Assembly: GCF_002836775.1 (NCBI RefSeq)
Contig: NZ_PJAQ01000065.1
Coordinates: 217,599 to 281,598 of the forward strand
From: Colwellia sp. 12G3
GTDB taxonomy: Bacteria > Pseudomonadota > Gammaproteobacteria > Enterobacterales > Alteromonadaceae
DNA: 64,000 nt
Reading direction: 5' to 3'
The first letter of the stretch is position 1. Each line of letters starts with the position of its first letter. The notes under the pieces are model-generated. The model ran no database searches. It worked only from the letters and a program-made list of their open reading frames with translations, and was not told the DNA's origin. The translations under genes were made by a program, and so were the position numbers. Below, piece after piece: positions 37,287 to 47,280 of this stretch.

Positions 37287-37947
37287 GCGTGTTGCTCCTT
37301 TAATTTCGTTAGCACTAGCTTAAATAAAAGTAAGTGAAATAAATGTGAAATGGTTTACTTTAAGCAGAAATACTCTGGGTAGTATTTGATTTTTCGTTCA
37401 ACCAGTAGGTTGTTATGATTTCGCCTTTAAGCAAATAATAAAGGTGATACATATCAATTGTACCGACCTATTTGCTAATTCCTTTTCTATTCATCCTTTT
37501 TAATAGTGAAGTGATATCTAAATGAGTAATAGCGCAAAAGCTCACTTTTTAAACGTTAATGTGCAATATTCGAGACTAATTGCCTAGGTTTACCTGGTCT
37601 TTGCTGTTACCTCGATAACACTTGAGTTAATTAAATAATTCGTTTGTTCGCTGAGGTGCTAATAAATAAAAAAATGGATACAGTCTATGCTTTCAGCTAG
37701 TTAACGTCATGCCAGTGACAAATGAATTAAATTTAGCCTGCCTAATTAGTACTGGCAAAAATCACATCAAAATCAATGTAACCTACTGTTTTATTATAGT
37801 TTATAGTCATACCCTATCGTGTTCTTCTTCGCGAGTTTATTGATATTTACTGCAATTATGTAACATGCAGTTACTTATCAGACTTGAATGTATACAATAT
37901 ACCTATATAGTGTATTCCATCTTTTAACACTCATTTTCAGGTTAAGT
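37287..37947. other. long AT-rich intergenic region
   Basis: Divergent promoter region between the DJ-1/PfpI gene and the metallopeptidase lipoprotein gene. The sequence is AT-rich with many promoter-like hexamers and none that stands out. No ORF, repeat or hairpin was supported. Confidence 0.4.
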
Positions 37948-40587
37948 ATGAACTTAAAACCAACGTTGTTATCACTGGTTATAGCCAGCGCGATTTTATC
38001 TGGCTGTAATAGCACCACAGAAACATCTCCTACTCTTTCTAAAGCAAGCTATGCAGAGTTAACCATACCGCAAGGCTCATTAATTCCCGTATCAAAGACA
38101 ATACCTCATCCGTCTGAAATGAACGTTGATATTACTACCAGTGGCCGCGTGACAACGCTAAATAGTATCGAAGTTGTTAAGGTGGGTAAAAATATCCCTT
38201 ATACCTACAGTTCTGGCAGGGTAAATAATACCCCTGGTTTTGACTGGTACGTAAGTAAACATTTTGCCCTTAAAAGTAATAGACCAGAAGATCAGGTTGT
38301 CTTGTATATGGAGCTATTAGAAAGCTCATTTCCGCATTACATTGAATTATTTGGCATGACACCACCAGATTTAGAAAATAAACGCATGGCGGCCGTGTAC
38401 GGTTCAAGTAAAAGTGAAACGAAAATATTTGTTACCGACGATAATTTAACGCGAGGTATCAGCGCGGGTGGCGAAGCCATGTTCTACAACCTTGTGGGTT
38501 ATAGTTTCCCGAGTGCGCGCGAGCAACATCAACGATACATTGTTGTGCATGAACAAGGGCATGTCTTTCAAATGTCGTTAATGGATTACCCTGGTTGGTT
38601 GCCTACTTGGTTTACCGAAGGTACCGCAGATGCCTTGGCTCATCATTATTACGATCCTGAGAAAAAACAATTAAAAGTGATGGTATTTGATCGCGCATCA
38701 TCGATGGATTATATACGCCTAGGTTTAAAACAATATGAAGCGCTAAATAGTCCAAAAATTGAGGATATGACCAATAACCCGCAACTTTATCGTGGGATTA
38801 ATTTTCTCATTGTTCACTTTATGTTGGACGATGCAGATAGATCTCATAAATTTAAAGCCTACCGTGATGAAATGGCCACCATGCGTCAATCTGATTATGG
38901 TGATGGCAAAGCATTGTCACACCAGTTGATGATGGATATTTTTGGCGATTGGAATAAAGTTGAAGCAGAGTTTGCTGAGTTTGTTGCCAGTATTGATAAA
39001 ACTTTTAATGCTGCTGCCGGACCTTGGGAGCAGGACGGTAATAAACTATGGGTACGGGTATTAAATAATAGTTATGAACATGGTGCTCCTCGTATGGATG
39101 TTCGATTAAAGCCGGGACAACAGCCATTTTATAACGCATTTAAATTTGACCAACCTTTACCAGAAATGTCGTCTTTGGTTACTAAACCTGCCCGTGGTGT
39201 TGACAACCCAACGTTATCACTAGCGATTGACTACTTGCCTGATCATTTACACCGTGGTCATGCAGGTATTGGTTTAGGTCTGAAAATCAGCGAAGAAAAC
39301 CAAAAAAGATTAACGGCCGACAAAAAAGTAGGCACATTTAAACAAAAATCTTATAAACCTGATGAAGATGAACTCCTGCAAATAAAAATTGTGAAGGGTA
39401 ATACCCTTGTTATCAATGCAGAGTCTTTAGGTGGCGAAGGTATTAGTTACTCTTTACCTGTAGCAATGATTGCTGACTTAGAGTCACAGAAAAAACCTAA
39501 GTTAGGTTTGTCGGTTACCATTAATGATGATCATTTATTCATGGTACTTAACTCTGAAAACAGTACATATAAAGAGAAATTTTCAATATCAACTGCGATA
39601 CGAACAAAGCTGCTAGATAGAAATATGGCGATACTGGCTGAAAATGCCGAGCATAGACTAACCGCGTTTTTTGACGAAGGCAGAGATCTTAATCCTGTGC
39701 CTAGAGACTTAACGACAAATCTGGAAGTTAATCCCTGGGCAAACCCTGCAGATCGCGCTATTAGTCGTTTATTTAGAGCAATGTGGCGCTTGGGTGACAA
39801 GGTGCCTAATGAATTAACTACTATGTATGAATTTATGGTGGCAGCAACGCCAAAAGATCGTGCAACGCAATTAGCCTCGTTAGATAAACTTAATAGCGCC
39901 AGCGCAAGTTTAGTTGCTGCTATTGTTAATTCAGGTGCTAGTAAAGATAAAATTAACCATGCCTTAAAAGAGCTTTCAGGTTTACACCTTCGCTTAGAAT
40001 GGCGACAAGAAAAAGCAAATGGTGAGCAAGTAATTTCAGCCGTCTTGCGTAATCAAGGTGCTTCCGTTGCGAATGCAAAAATCACAGTGACTCAACAAGG
40101 GAATAAAGCATTAAGTAAAGAGCTAGTGTTAGCAAGTGGCGATAAAACAATGCAAGACTTAGTGACTACAGCGACGACTCGAGCAAGTAAACAAGCGATA
40201 AATGCCAAAGCCGTTATTGAGTGGCAAGGGCAGTGCATTGAGTTAACTGAGCAACAAGGTGCACGAGTATACCCTTGGTCATCAATGGCAATTGTCGATG
40301 AAGCAAAAGTGACTGATAACCAAGTATCAATTACCAGTGAATTTAGAGGACCACATGCGGGGACAACTAAAGGTAAAATAATGGTGCAAGCCTACCCTTC
40401 TGATATCTATGAAAGCTCATATTTTGAAGAAGAAGTTACCATGGCGCCGTACGAGATCCGCCAGTTTACTAACAAGTTCACGCTAAAGTCAGGCGCAGTA
40501 GCTAAACCTAGTGCGATTGATGTTACCTTTGAATTGGTGATTGATGGTGAGCCAGTATTGATCACCCAAAGATCAACGGTTAAATAA
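37948..40587 (+). CDS. lipoprotein with gluzincin-type metallopeptidase domain (HEQGH)
   Basis: A large (879-residue) predicted lipoprotein: MNLKPTLLSLVIASAILSGC gives lipobox LSGC. The frame is open back to 37888, but ATG 37948 starts the signal directly. The zinc site is visible as VVHEQGHVFQMS followed 20-odd residues later by WFTEGTADALAHHYY, i.e. HExxH plus a downstream Glu, as in peptidase-MA-like gluzincins. The metallopeptidase part covers about 70-330; the remaining 550 residues are beta-rich, perhaps several Ig-like or carbohydrate-binding domains (inference). Substrate unknown; single gene. Confidence 0.75.
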   Translation: MNLKPTLLSLVIASAILSGCNSTTETSPTLSKASYAELTIPQGSLIPVSKTIPHPSEMNVDITTSGRVTTLNSIEVVKVGKNIPYTYSSGRVNNTPGFDWYVSKHFALKSNRPEDQVVLYMELLESSFPHYIELFGMTPPDLENKRMAAVYGSSKSETKIFVTDDNLTRGISAGGEAMFYNLVGYSFPSAREQHQRYIVVHEQGHVFQMSLMDYPGWLPTWFTEGTADALAHHYYDPEKKQLKVMVFDRASSMDYIRLGLKQYEALNSPKIEDMTNNPQLYRGINFLIVHFMLDDADRSHKFKAYRDEMATMRQSDYGDGKALSHQLMMDIFGDWNKVEAEFAEFVASIDKTFNAAAGPWEQDGNKLWVRVLNNSYEHGAPRMDVRLKPGQQPFYNAFKFDQPLPEMSSLVTKPARGVDNPTLSLAIDYLPDHLHRGHAGIGLGLKISEENQKRLTADKKVGTFKQKSYKPDEDELLQIKIVKGNTLVINAESLGGEGISYSLPVAMIADLESQKKPKLGLSVTINDDHLFMVLNSENSTYKEKFSISTAIRTKLLDRNMAILAENAEHRLTAFFDEGRDLNPVPRDLTTNLEVNPWANPADRAISRLFRAMWRLGDKVPNELTTMYEFMVAATPKDRATQLASLDKLNSASASLVAAIVNSGASKDKINHALKELSGLHLRLEWRQEKANGEQVISAVLRNQGASVANAKITVTQQGNKALSKELVLASGDKTMQDLVTTATTRASKQAINAKAVIEWQGQCIELTEQQGARVYPWSSMAIVDEAKVTDNQVSITSEFRGPHAGTTKGKIMVQAYPSDIYESSYFEEEVTMAPYEIRQFTNKFTLKSGAVAKPSAIDVTFELVIDGEPVLITQRSTVK

Positions 40588-40610
40588 AAAGCGTACAACC
40601 TCAGTATTTG

Positions 40611-40646
40611 CTAGCTCCTCTCTTTATATCAATACAGAGGAGCTAG
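40611..40646. terminator. 11-bp perfect stem-loop after the metallopeptidase gene
   Basis: CTAGCTCCTCT and AGAGGAGCTAG with a 14-nt loop, 24 bases after the stop codon. There is no T-run, so it may be a 3'-end stabilising hairpin or a rho-assisted terminator. Confidence 0.5.
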
Positions 40647-40729
40647 TTATCAAACATGGCATGAACTAGGTAAAAATATAACTAGGATGCCCTTTATTCA
40701 AATAGTGTTGGCTGCCCTAGTGTTTACCT

Positions 40730-40757
40730 TTAAATTTTCTCTGACCCCATGTATTGG
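40730..40757. repeat. RAYT/REP-associated motif (TCTCTGACCCCATG)
   Basis: TTTAAATTTTCTCTGACCCC resembles ATTAAATTTACGCTGACCCC at 47227-47246 and similar strings at 51980-51996 and 58038-58060. These border the REP-like hairpins further right; here only the motif is present. Confidence 0.5.
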
Positions 40758-40832
40758 TCTCTGGCTGCTAAAAGACAACCTGTGTGTCGTTAGTTGATTG
40801 CGCTTTATTTCATTATAAAACAACGGCATAGC

Positions 40833-41945
40833 TTACTGAACAAGCACGCTTTGTCCTTCTTTTAACCTTTCAGCACCACGAATGGCAACTTTATCACCAC
40901 GTTGTAAATCACCTAAAATAGTTACTCTATCCAACGTACCTTTACCCACTTTCACTAACAAACGATGTGCTTTGTTTTCATCATCAACTTTAACAACAAA
41001 AATGCCCTCTTTACGTAAAATCAACGCATCTCGGTGAATAGTTAAACTAGGGTGTGCACCTTGAATTGGCACGGTAACTTTGACTAATTGACCTGCTGTC
41101 CAAAACTCATTTAAGTGTTCAGGTATCTGGATTCTTACTTCAAATGTTTGAGAGCGAGGATCGGTATTAGGGATCACTGACGTTACTTTGGTTGATATTT
41201 TTTGACCTATTGCTTGCAAATTCAGCTCAAGACCTTTGCGAACATACGTTAAATATTTAACGGGTACATATAAACGCACTTCTAAATGTTTAGTATCAAG
41301 CAGCTTTAATAAAACATCACTACGACTGATATCGGTACCTGCACGAACAACACGCTCAGTCACCACTCCGTCAAAAGGTGCTTTTACTGTTGCTCTTTGT
41401 AATTGATCTTCAATTTGTTGTAATTTTAAATTCGCAATTTCACTATCAGCTTGTGCTAATTCATACTGTGATTTGGTTTGATCTAATTGAAATTGTGAGG
41501 TTGAATTGGTCTTTTTTAATTTCTGTAAACGCTTTAATTCATTATTAAAATACTGCGAGTTAATACTAGCGCGTTTAATTTGTGCTTTTTGCTCAGCCTG
41601 CTTTAACTGTAATGGCAATAAATCCATTTTAGCTAACACATCACCTTTTGCTACCATCACACCAGGTTCTTGTAGCCATTCTAATCGCCCATTAACACTT
41701 GCCGTTATATTTACATAGGAACGACTATGTACTGTTCCCATTAAATCGGCCGTTGCCGCTAGCGAAATTTCAGTCACTGTATCTACTTCCACAGGGCTTG
41801 GCGGTGCATCAGCAGCATACGATAGCTGACTTGCAAATAGTACGCAGACAACCGAAGTAATCACACTGCTTTTAAACGTATCTTTCCATAAGCTTTTAAA
41901 GGGTTTTGTTGAGATAGTTTTTTTCAAAGTCATTGTTTTTAACAT
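40833..41945 (-). CDS. RND efflux periplasmic adaptor (membrane fusion protein)
   Basis: A 370-residue adaptor: N-terminal signal/anchor (SSVITSVVCVLFASQLSYAA), lipoyl-type halves around a coiled-coil hairpin (VHSRSYVNITASVNGRLEWLQEPGVMVAKGDVLAKMD and ATVKAPFDGVVTERVVRAGTDI), beta-barrel and membrane-proximal domains ending GAERLKEGQSVLVQ. It links the inner-membrane pump to an outer-membrane channel. GGAG lies seven bases before ATG 41945. It lies downstream of the pump gene on the same strand with a 90-base gap, the reverse of the usual adaptor-first order. No outer-membrane factor is adjacent. Confidence 0.92.
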   Translation of the reverse strand: MLKTMTLKKTISTKPFKSLWKDTFKSSVITSVVCVLFASQLSYAADAPPSPVEVDTVTEISLAATADLMGTVHSRSYVNITASVNGRLEWLQEPGVMVAKGDVLAKMDLLPLQLKQAEQKAQIKRASINSQYFNNELKRLQKLKKTNSTSQFQLDQTKSQYELAQADSEIANLKLQQIEDQLQRATVKAPFDGVVTERVVRAGTDISRSDVLLKLLDTKHLEVRLYVPVKYLTYVRKGLELNLQAIGQKISTKVTSVIPNTDPRSQTFEVRIQIPEHLNEFWTAGQLVKVTVPIQGAHPSLTIHRDALILRKEGIFVVKVDDENKAHRLLVKVGKGTLDRVTILGDLQRGDKVAIRGAERLKEGQSVLVQ

Positions 41946-42035
41946 AATTTGCTCCTAGCCACGCTTTAAACTAATGCTGGCTTGTAATGATGGTTTTGCT
42001 TGTGCTGCAACGTGTAAATCTTCAACGTTATTATT

Positions 42036-45000
42036 TTAAGTGTTCTTATCATTCAATGCTTTTTCACCTAGCCTTAATAGACTTGGAAATAACACCAAGG
42101 TGAAAATTGCACTGATGAACATGCCACCAACAATCACAGTGGCAAGACCTCGGTATATTTCACTACCAACACCCGGCATTAGCATTAATGGCAACATGCC
42201 AAACAAACTCGTTAATGTGCTCATATATACCGGTCTGGCGCGGATACGAATCGCTTGAGCTACCGCATCTGTTCTTGATAAACCTTCCCTTTCAGCCTGT
42301 CTCGTTTGATCAACAATTAAGATGGCATTATTGACTACTAATCCAAGCAAAATGATAAAACCAATCATGGTTAATAAATCTAAAGACTGATAGGTCACTA
42401 AATTCAATAAATTTAAACCAACAACACCACCAGCAACAGCTAATGGCATAACCAATAACACTAATAAACTATCTTTAGGTGATTTAAATAATGCCGTCAT
42501 TAACAAAAAGAGGATAACTAATGCCAAAGCAAAGTTTTTAATCATATCGTTAATTGCTGCGGACATTTTATTTGCATTACCACTAAGCTGAATGGACGCT
42601 TCAAGAGGCAATTTTTCATTCATTTTAGGAATAACTTTTTCATTAATTGCAGCTAAAGCCTCTTCCAAAGACATGGTAGCTGGGGGGGATATTTGAATAC
42701 TAATAGTTCTTTTCCCATCAACACGTCTTAGGCTTGTTGGCCCTGCGGTTCTTGAAAGAGATGTTAATTCTCCTATGGTTTGGATACCTGCTAGAGGTGA
42801 ATGAATTGGCAAAGCAGCTAACTCATCAGGTGTCTGCCATTGTTCACCTCGCAAAATAACATTTACTCTGTCATTACCATCAAAATATTCGCCAATAAAT
42901 AAACCACTGGTATAGGCACGAATGGCATTAGCGACATCATGACGCGTTAAGCCCGCTTGTGTTATTCGTTGATCATTAGGCACTAGTTTTAGTTCAGGCT
43001 CAGATAAACTCAATCCTGGGTTTGGAAATGCCGTAGTATTAGGCATTGCTTCATTAATTGCATCAATTCCTACTTGTGCGACAGACATTAAGCTCTCAAT
43101 ATCAGGCCCTTGCACGTTAAGCTCTACCGTTCGACCATTGCCACCACCTGACACGTTAATCATTGATCCTCTGAACAAGAAAACTTGCGTATCAGGAAGT
43201 CCACCTAAAACATCAGTTCGAATGACTTCCATCAACTCTTCTACATGGCTTGGGTCGGCAGAATAGATAAAGCCGCCTGTGGCCCCTGAGCCAAAAGAGT
43301 AAAAATTATAGCTTTTTATTTTCGGTAATTTCTCACCTGAGAGATAAGGGGCTAATCGGTCTTTTACTAACGATGCCATTTCTTTTTCAATAAAATCAAC
43401 ATTACCACCTGGCGGCATATTTAAGCTGAAAAAGAAGCCATCGATCGGTGCACGAGGCATAAAGTCAGTTTTGGGTATCAATAAAGTGATAGCTAAAATA
43501 GACCCACCCAACAACAACGAAATCCAACTAAGCCGTTTAGTTTGAGTACTTGTTAAGCGCATGACTAAACGGGTTAATTTTTCCCAGTAATGTGAAAACG
43601 GATCAATGTCATTTTGGGACTTAAGCCAATACTGGCTAGCAATAGGTAAAATAGTAACAGCGGTAACTAGTGAGGCTATTACAGCAATAGAAAGTGTCAG
43701 AGCTAAATCAGAGAACAACTGACCTTCAATACCAGCCATAAATAGAATAGGTAAAAATATGGCGACACTCGTGGCTGTAGAAGCAAACAATGCACCAGTA
43801 ACTTGCAACGCACCGCGCATAACGGCTTTTTTGCCATCCATGCCCAAACCGCGCAGCCGCACTATATTTTCTTGCACTATGATGGCGGCATCTAACACCA
43901 AGCCAACAGAAAAAGCCAAGCCTGCTAATGAGATAACATTTAAACTACGATCAAAAATGGCAAGTGCAACAAAGGCAACCATTAACGAGATAGGAATAGT
44001 TATCGCTATGATGAAAATACTTTTCCAACCCCGTAAAAATAACCAAAGAATGATTAACGCTAACACTATGCCTAAACCAAGATTATTCTGTACTAACTTC
44101 AATGCATTACGAATATGTACTGATGCATCAAAGCTTAACTCAATAACTAAACCTGCTTCTTTCATCGGTCCTTCATTAAGCTCTTTAATGGCAATATTAA
44201 TTTCATCAAGTAACGCTACCGTATTAGCATCATTTTGGCGTTTCAAAGTGAAATAATAGGAAGGCTGCCCGTTTCGCATATTAAAACCAAAGCGATCCAC
44301 CAGCGTATTCTCAACTGTGGCGATATCTTTTAAATAGATAGGGCGATCACCACTGTAGCCGATAATCATTTCAGTTAAGTTAGTGACATCGTATTGCCCT
44401 GAAAATCGCACTGTGTATTGTCGTCTGCCAACATTTGCAACACCAGCCGACACATCATTAGCGCGTGAAATTGTTGAACTGATATCTGACAGTGATAAAC
44501 CTAATGAAGCGGTTCGAAGTGGATCAAATGTGATTCTCAATTCTCTAGGACGATGGCTTTGTAAATTAACTTGTCCCATGCCAGGAATACGAGAAAATCG
44601 AGGACGAACGACATCTTCAATCAGCTTTTGATATTGTCCTAAATCATGTGCTGGATTACTGGGCAGTGTTTTAATCATTAAAGAAGCGGTATTCGGACCA
44701 CCTCTGCCACCGCCAGCAGATACAATTGGATCCATGGCATCAAGGGGTATAGGTGGTGCTTGGTTAAGATTATTAATAACATCAAGCATGGCTTTTTGCA
44801 TATCAGCACCCACATCAAACGTGAGAGTTATATTGCCAAAACCACGTTGAATATTGGTAGTAACCTTAGTCACACCTTGGGTATTCTTAACCACATTTTC
44901 GATCGGCTCAATGATTACCGATTCCATCTCTGAAGGTGCAGCACTTGGCCAACCAGTAGAAATATTAATTTGTGGCTGTTCAATGTCAGGTGTCAATTGA

Positions 45001-45101
45001 ATAGGTAGTTTGAAAACACTCATTAATCCAAACACCATGACCAAAACAACAATGACAATAACAGCAGCAGGATTTTTTAAAGCGGCACGGGTTAAGTTCA
45101 T
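42036..45101 (-). CDS. RND efflux transporter permease (AcrB/HAE1-like)
   Basis: A 1021-residue proton-driven exporter with the RND layout: TM1, large periplasmic loop, TM2-6, hydrophilic linker, TM7, second loop, TM8-12. The TM4 relay motif reads GLVLDAAIIVQENI, so one of the two acidic residues typical of HAE1 pumps (GLLVDDAIVVVENV) is Ala. The N-terminus MNLTRAALKNPAAVIV and APSEMESVIIEPIE are typical. It probably extrudes hydrophobic compounds together with the downstream adaptor. The Asp to Ala change is found in some RND subfamilies and does not prove inactivity. First gene of the two-gene unit. Confidence 0.93.
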   Translation of the reverse strand: MNLTRAALKNPAAVIVIVVLVMVFGLMSVFKLPIQLTPDIEQPQINISTGWPSAAPSEMESVIIEPIENVVKNTQGVTKVTTNIQRGFGNITLTFDVGADMQKAMLDVINNLNQAPPIPLDAMDPIVSAGGGRGGPNTASLMIKTLPSNPAHDLGQYQKLIEDVVRPRFSRIPGMGQVNLQSHRPRELRITFDPLRTASLGLSLSDISSTISRANDVSAGVANVGRRQYTVRFSGQYDVTNLTEMIIGYSGDRPIYLKDIATVENTLVDRFGFNMRNGQPSYYFTLKRQNDANTVALLDEINIAIKELNEGPMKEAGLVIELSFDASVHIRNALKLVQNNLGLGIVLALIILWLFLRGWKSIFIIAITIPISLMVAFVALAIFDRSLNVISLAGLAFSVGLVLDAAIIVQENIVRLRGLGMDGKKAVMRGALQVTGALFASTATSVAIFLPILFMAGIEGQLFSDLALTLSIAVIASLVTAVTILPIASQYWLKSQNDIDPFSHYWEKLTRLVMRLTSTQTKRLSWISLLLGGSILAITLLIPKTDFMPRAPIDGFFFSLNMPPGGNVDFIEKEMASLVKDRLAPYLSGEKLPKIKSYNFYSFGSGATGGFIYSADPSHVEELMEVIRTDVLGGLPDTQVFLFRGSMINVSGGGNGRTVELNVQGPDIESLMSVAQVGIDAINEAMPNTTAFPNPGLSLSEPELKLVPNDQRITQAGLTRHDVANAIRAYTSGLFIGEYFDGNDRVNVILRGEQWQTPDELAALPIHSPLAGIQTIGELTSLSRTAGPTSLRRVDGKRTISIQISPPATMSLEEALAAINEKVIPKMNEKLPLEASIQLSGNANKMSAAINDMIKNFALALVILFLLMTALFKSPKDSLLVLLVMPLAVAGGVVGLNLLNLVTYQSLDLLTMIGFIILLGLVVNNAILIVDQTRQAEREGLSRTDAVAQAIRIRARPVYMSTLTSLFGMLPLMLMPGVGSEIYRGLATVIVGGMFISAIFTLVLFPSLLRLGEKALNDKNT

Positions 45102-45670
45102 TTCCCATCCAAATAGTAATTAATTGCAGAATTTAAAGCATTATTAACATAAAGATGTCTAGCCTTAAGAAAGAGTAGATAAGATACATTTATTTTGCGA
45201 CGAAATGTAACATTGAAATAAAACGTTACAAATAGAAAGGGTTTACCGGGGCTAGCTATTCGTAATGACAAACATCCGAACGCTCATTTGTTTGGTGCCT
45301 CCAGCATAAACTTGAGTTTTTTCCTGCTGGCGTCGCGGTGGCGACTACACAAAAAGGGGAACGACCGCTCTCATCTTTTACCATTTTGGTGGGCAGTTAT
45401 TGATTTAATTGGCACTAAAGAGCAATTAAGCCTTATCACGTGTGTCCACTTACCGTATTAATGGACAGTACCGGACGGTAAATGTGTCCGTTCGTACACT
45501 CCTCCCTCCAAACTAAAAACAAATACAAATAAAAACAACGAATTAAAGATGATTTTCATCTGGCATGTTCATTGCCCTAGCTACATTGAATGATTAAAAA
45601 TGCGTACAGTCAGGCTGAAAGCATTCCGCCAATTATAATCAGCAACAGTTTCAAAATATGGAGATAAGCA
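45102..45670. other. intergenic region with a REP-like hairpin
   Basis: Holds a REP-like unit at about 45330-45363 (GCGTCGCGGTGGCGACTACAC followed by AAAAAGGGG), in opposite orientation to the copies at 47.2 and 58.0 kb. A further dyad CGGACG...GTGTCCG lies near 45472-45490. No ORF found. GGAG eight bases before 45671 is the ribosome binding site of the next gene. Confidence 0.45.
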
Positions 45671-46778
45671 ATGAAGTTATTGAATAATATGAAAGTTTTA
45701 ACTAGCGTTATAAGCGTTACTTGTGCAACGATTTTGTCATTAGGCTATGTGAGTAATGCAGTAGCTGCTAAGAATCACTTAGTAGAACTTGGTTCAAATA
45801 AAATGATAAGTCTAGATTTACAATCAGGTGCTGACATTAATATCAAAGTTTGGGACAAGCAAAAAGTAGAAATTAAATACGATGATACGCCTCAAAATTT
45901 GGACAACTACAAAATAATACCAATTACATTAATTAAGTGACCTATTTTATACGTAGGAAAAAGTGATAAGTTCAAGGCATTTATTTAACTAACTAGTTGT
46001 TCTAATTATTAAATAAATAACGCAGTAATTATTACTTTTAACAAATAGAAATGATCACTTAGTTTGTGTGATTGGTATAAGTATTGATGAAAACAAGTCC
46101 GGTTTAAAAATCTCATCAAAAGCACTACAAAGCGGTGATATGAGTCTTTCATTTGATTTAAAAGTACCGCAGTACACCCAACTCTGCTTGGCCTCAAACG
46201 GTGGTAACATAAGAGTATCCGGTTTGAGTGGCGGCTTGAAAGTTTGTAATGCTTCTTCGTATTACAATAATGGTTCAGTCGTTATTAACTCCAAAGGTGG
46301 CAGCGTGCAAGTAACGAGTGCACCTGAAGGCGTAAATGTTAAAACTGGTGGCGGCAATATCAATATTCAGGACGCTACCAAATATGTTGTTGCCGAAACT
46401 GGCGGTGGCTCTATCGACATTCAGTTAGATAGTGGCGAGGTGAGCGCACGCACTAATGCGGGTGATATCGAAGTCAAAATTTCAAATGAGACAATACAAT
46501 CAGGAAACATCGAACTAATAACAGGATTGGGTGACGTATGGCTTTATTTACCTAAAAATTATTCAATGAATCTAGAAGTAGAGATTGCTTATACGGCTGA
46601 TACGAATGGTGATTATAAAGTAGATTCTGACTTTCCTTTACCGTTATCAACAAGCGATAAAAAAACATCTTCAGGAACACCAAAAAAATTCTTACATGGT
46701 GAAACTATGCTAAATGATGGACAACATAGTGTGAAAATTAAAACCACCAACGGCAACGTATATATTCGTGAAATATAA
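45671..46778 (+). pseudogene. DUF4097-type beta-repeat exported protein, split by MITE-C
   Basis: Two open frames are halves of one gene. The first (45671-45940) has a signal peptide ending AVAA, then HLVELGSNKMISLDLQSGADINIKVWDKQKVEIKY. The second (to 46778) has the stacked beta-repeats GGNIRVSG, GSVVINSKGG, GGGNINIQDATKYVVAETGGGSIDIQL and NAGDIEVKI typical of DUF4097. Between them lies a 162-bp element. Deleting 163 bases (element plus target copy) joins ...TAC AAA ATA to AGT ATT GAT GAA in frame with no stop. As it stands, the first half ends at TGA inside the element. The 5' part could still be secreted as a short peptide. Confidence 0.8.
45917..46078. mobile_element. MITE-C (162 bp) inside the DUF4097 gene
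   Basis: Terminal inverted repeats: ATACCAATTACATTAATT at the left and, at the right, the complement of ATACCAATCACACAAACT; AAGTGA follows both. The flanks fit a TA duplication (45915-45916 and 46078-46079). The interior is AT-rich without an ORF and is unrelated to MITE-A and MITE-B except for the ends. Only one copy in this window. Confidence 0.75.
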
Positions 46779-47280
46779 ATGTCCTAAGGGATAAAGTTAT
46801 TCAACTGTTCAGGTCAAATAGCATAAGTTTATTGTTATTATTACTCTCTTTTTTTTAAACACCTCAAGCTAAGAAGTCAATATTCCTTGCTTGAGGTGCA
46901 GATAATCGACACCATAATTAATCAATGATTGAATAAAGCTCATAGATAAAAAAAACACCAAACCTGCTTGAACAACGCTTTGTAGTGCATAACGCTAATG
47001 TATGTACCTTCTTAGGCAATGCAGACGTCACATGGATGTGACTTATAAGAAAATGCACGATACATATTCTCCTAATGCCCGTGCTACGCCTTTACTTTAA
47101 AGAGCCTCAAAATACTTGAGTGAATTGAAGAAGTCCTTTGTTGGCCGCTCCGATGATTTCAAAGGGGAAGCAACAGTGTAGGCAGTCTCCCTCTTTATTT
47201 TGGGTGTCGTCGCCACCGCGACAAATCAATTAAATTTACGCTGACCCCTTTATTTAAATGAGCCCATTTATTTCAACTGA
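46779..47280. other. intergenic region with hairpins and a REP-like unit
   Basis: A 10-bp stem CACCTCAAGC...GCTTGAGGTG lies at 46860-46898. At 46970-47027 there is a stretch (CTGCTTGAACAACGCT then GTACCTTCTTAGGCAATGCAG) that recurs in altered form at 59498-59604. A REP-like unit with GTGTCGTCGCCACCGCGAC (47204-47222) and the flank ATTAAATTTACGCTGACCCC ends the gap. No gene. Confidence 0.5.
47143..47260. repeat. REP-like element copy (GTGTCGTCGCCACCGCGAC)
   Basis: Made of an AAAGGGGAAG...CTCCCTCTTT arm pair, the compact palindrome-like core GTCGCCACCGCGAC (47209-47222) and the tail ATTAAATTTACGCTGACCCC. Relatives: 45330, 48355, 51890-52000, 53281 and 57975-58085. Confidence 0.6.

Noticed and set aside
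43759..44256. Frame of 165 codons on the plus strand inside the RND permease gene
   Set aside because: Antisense shadow; amino-acid composition and lack of motifs give no support.
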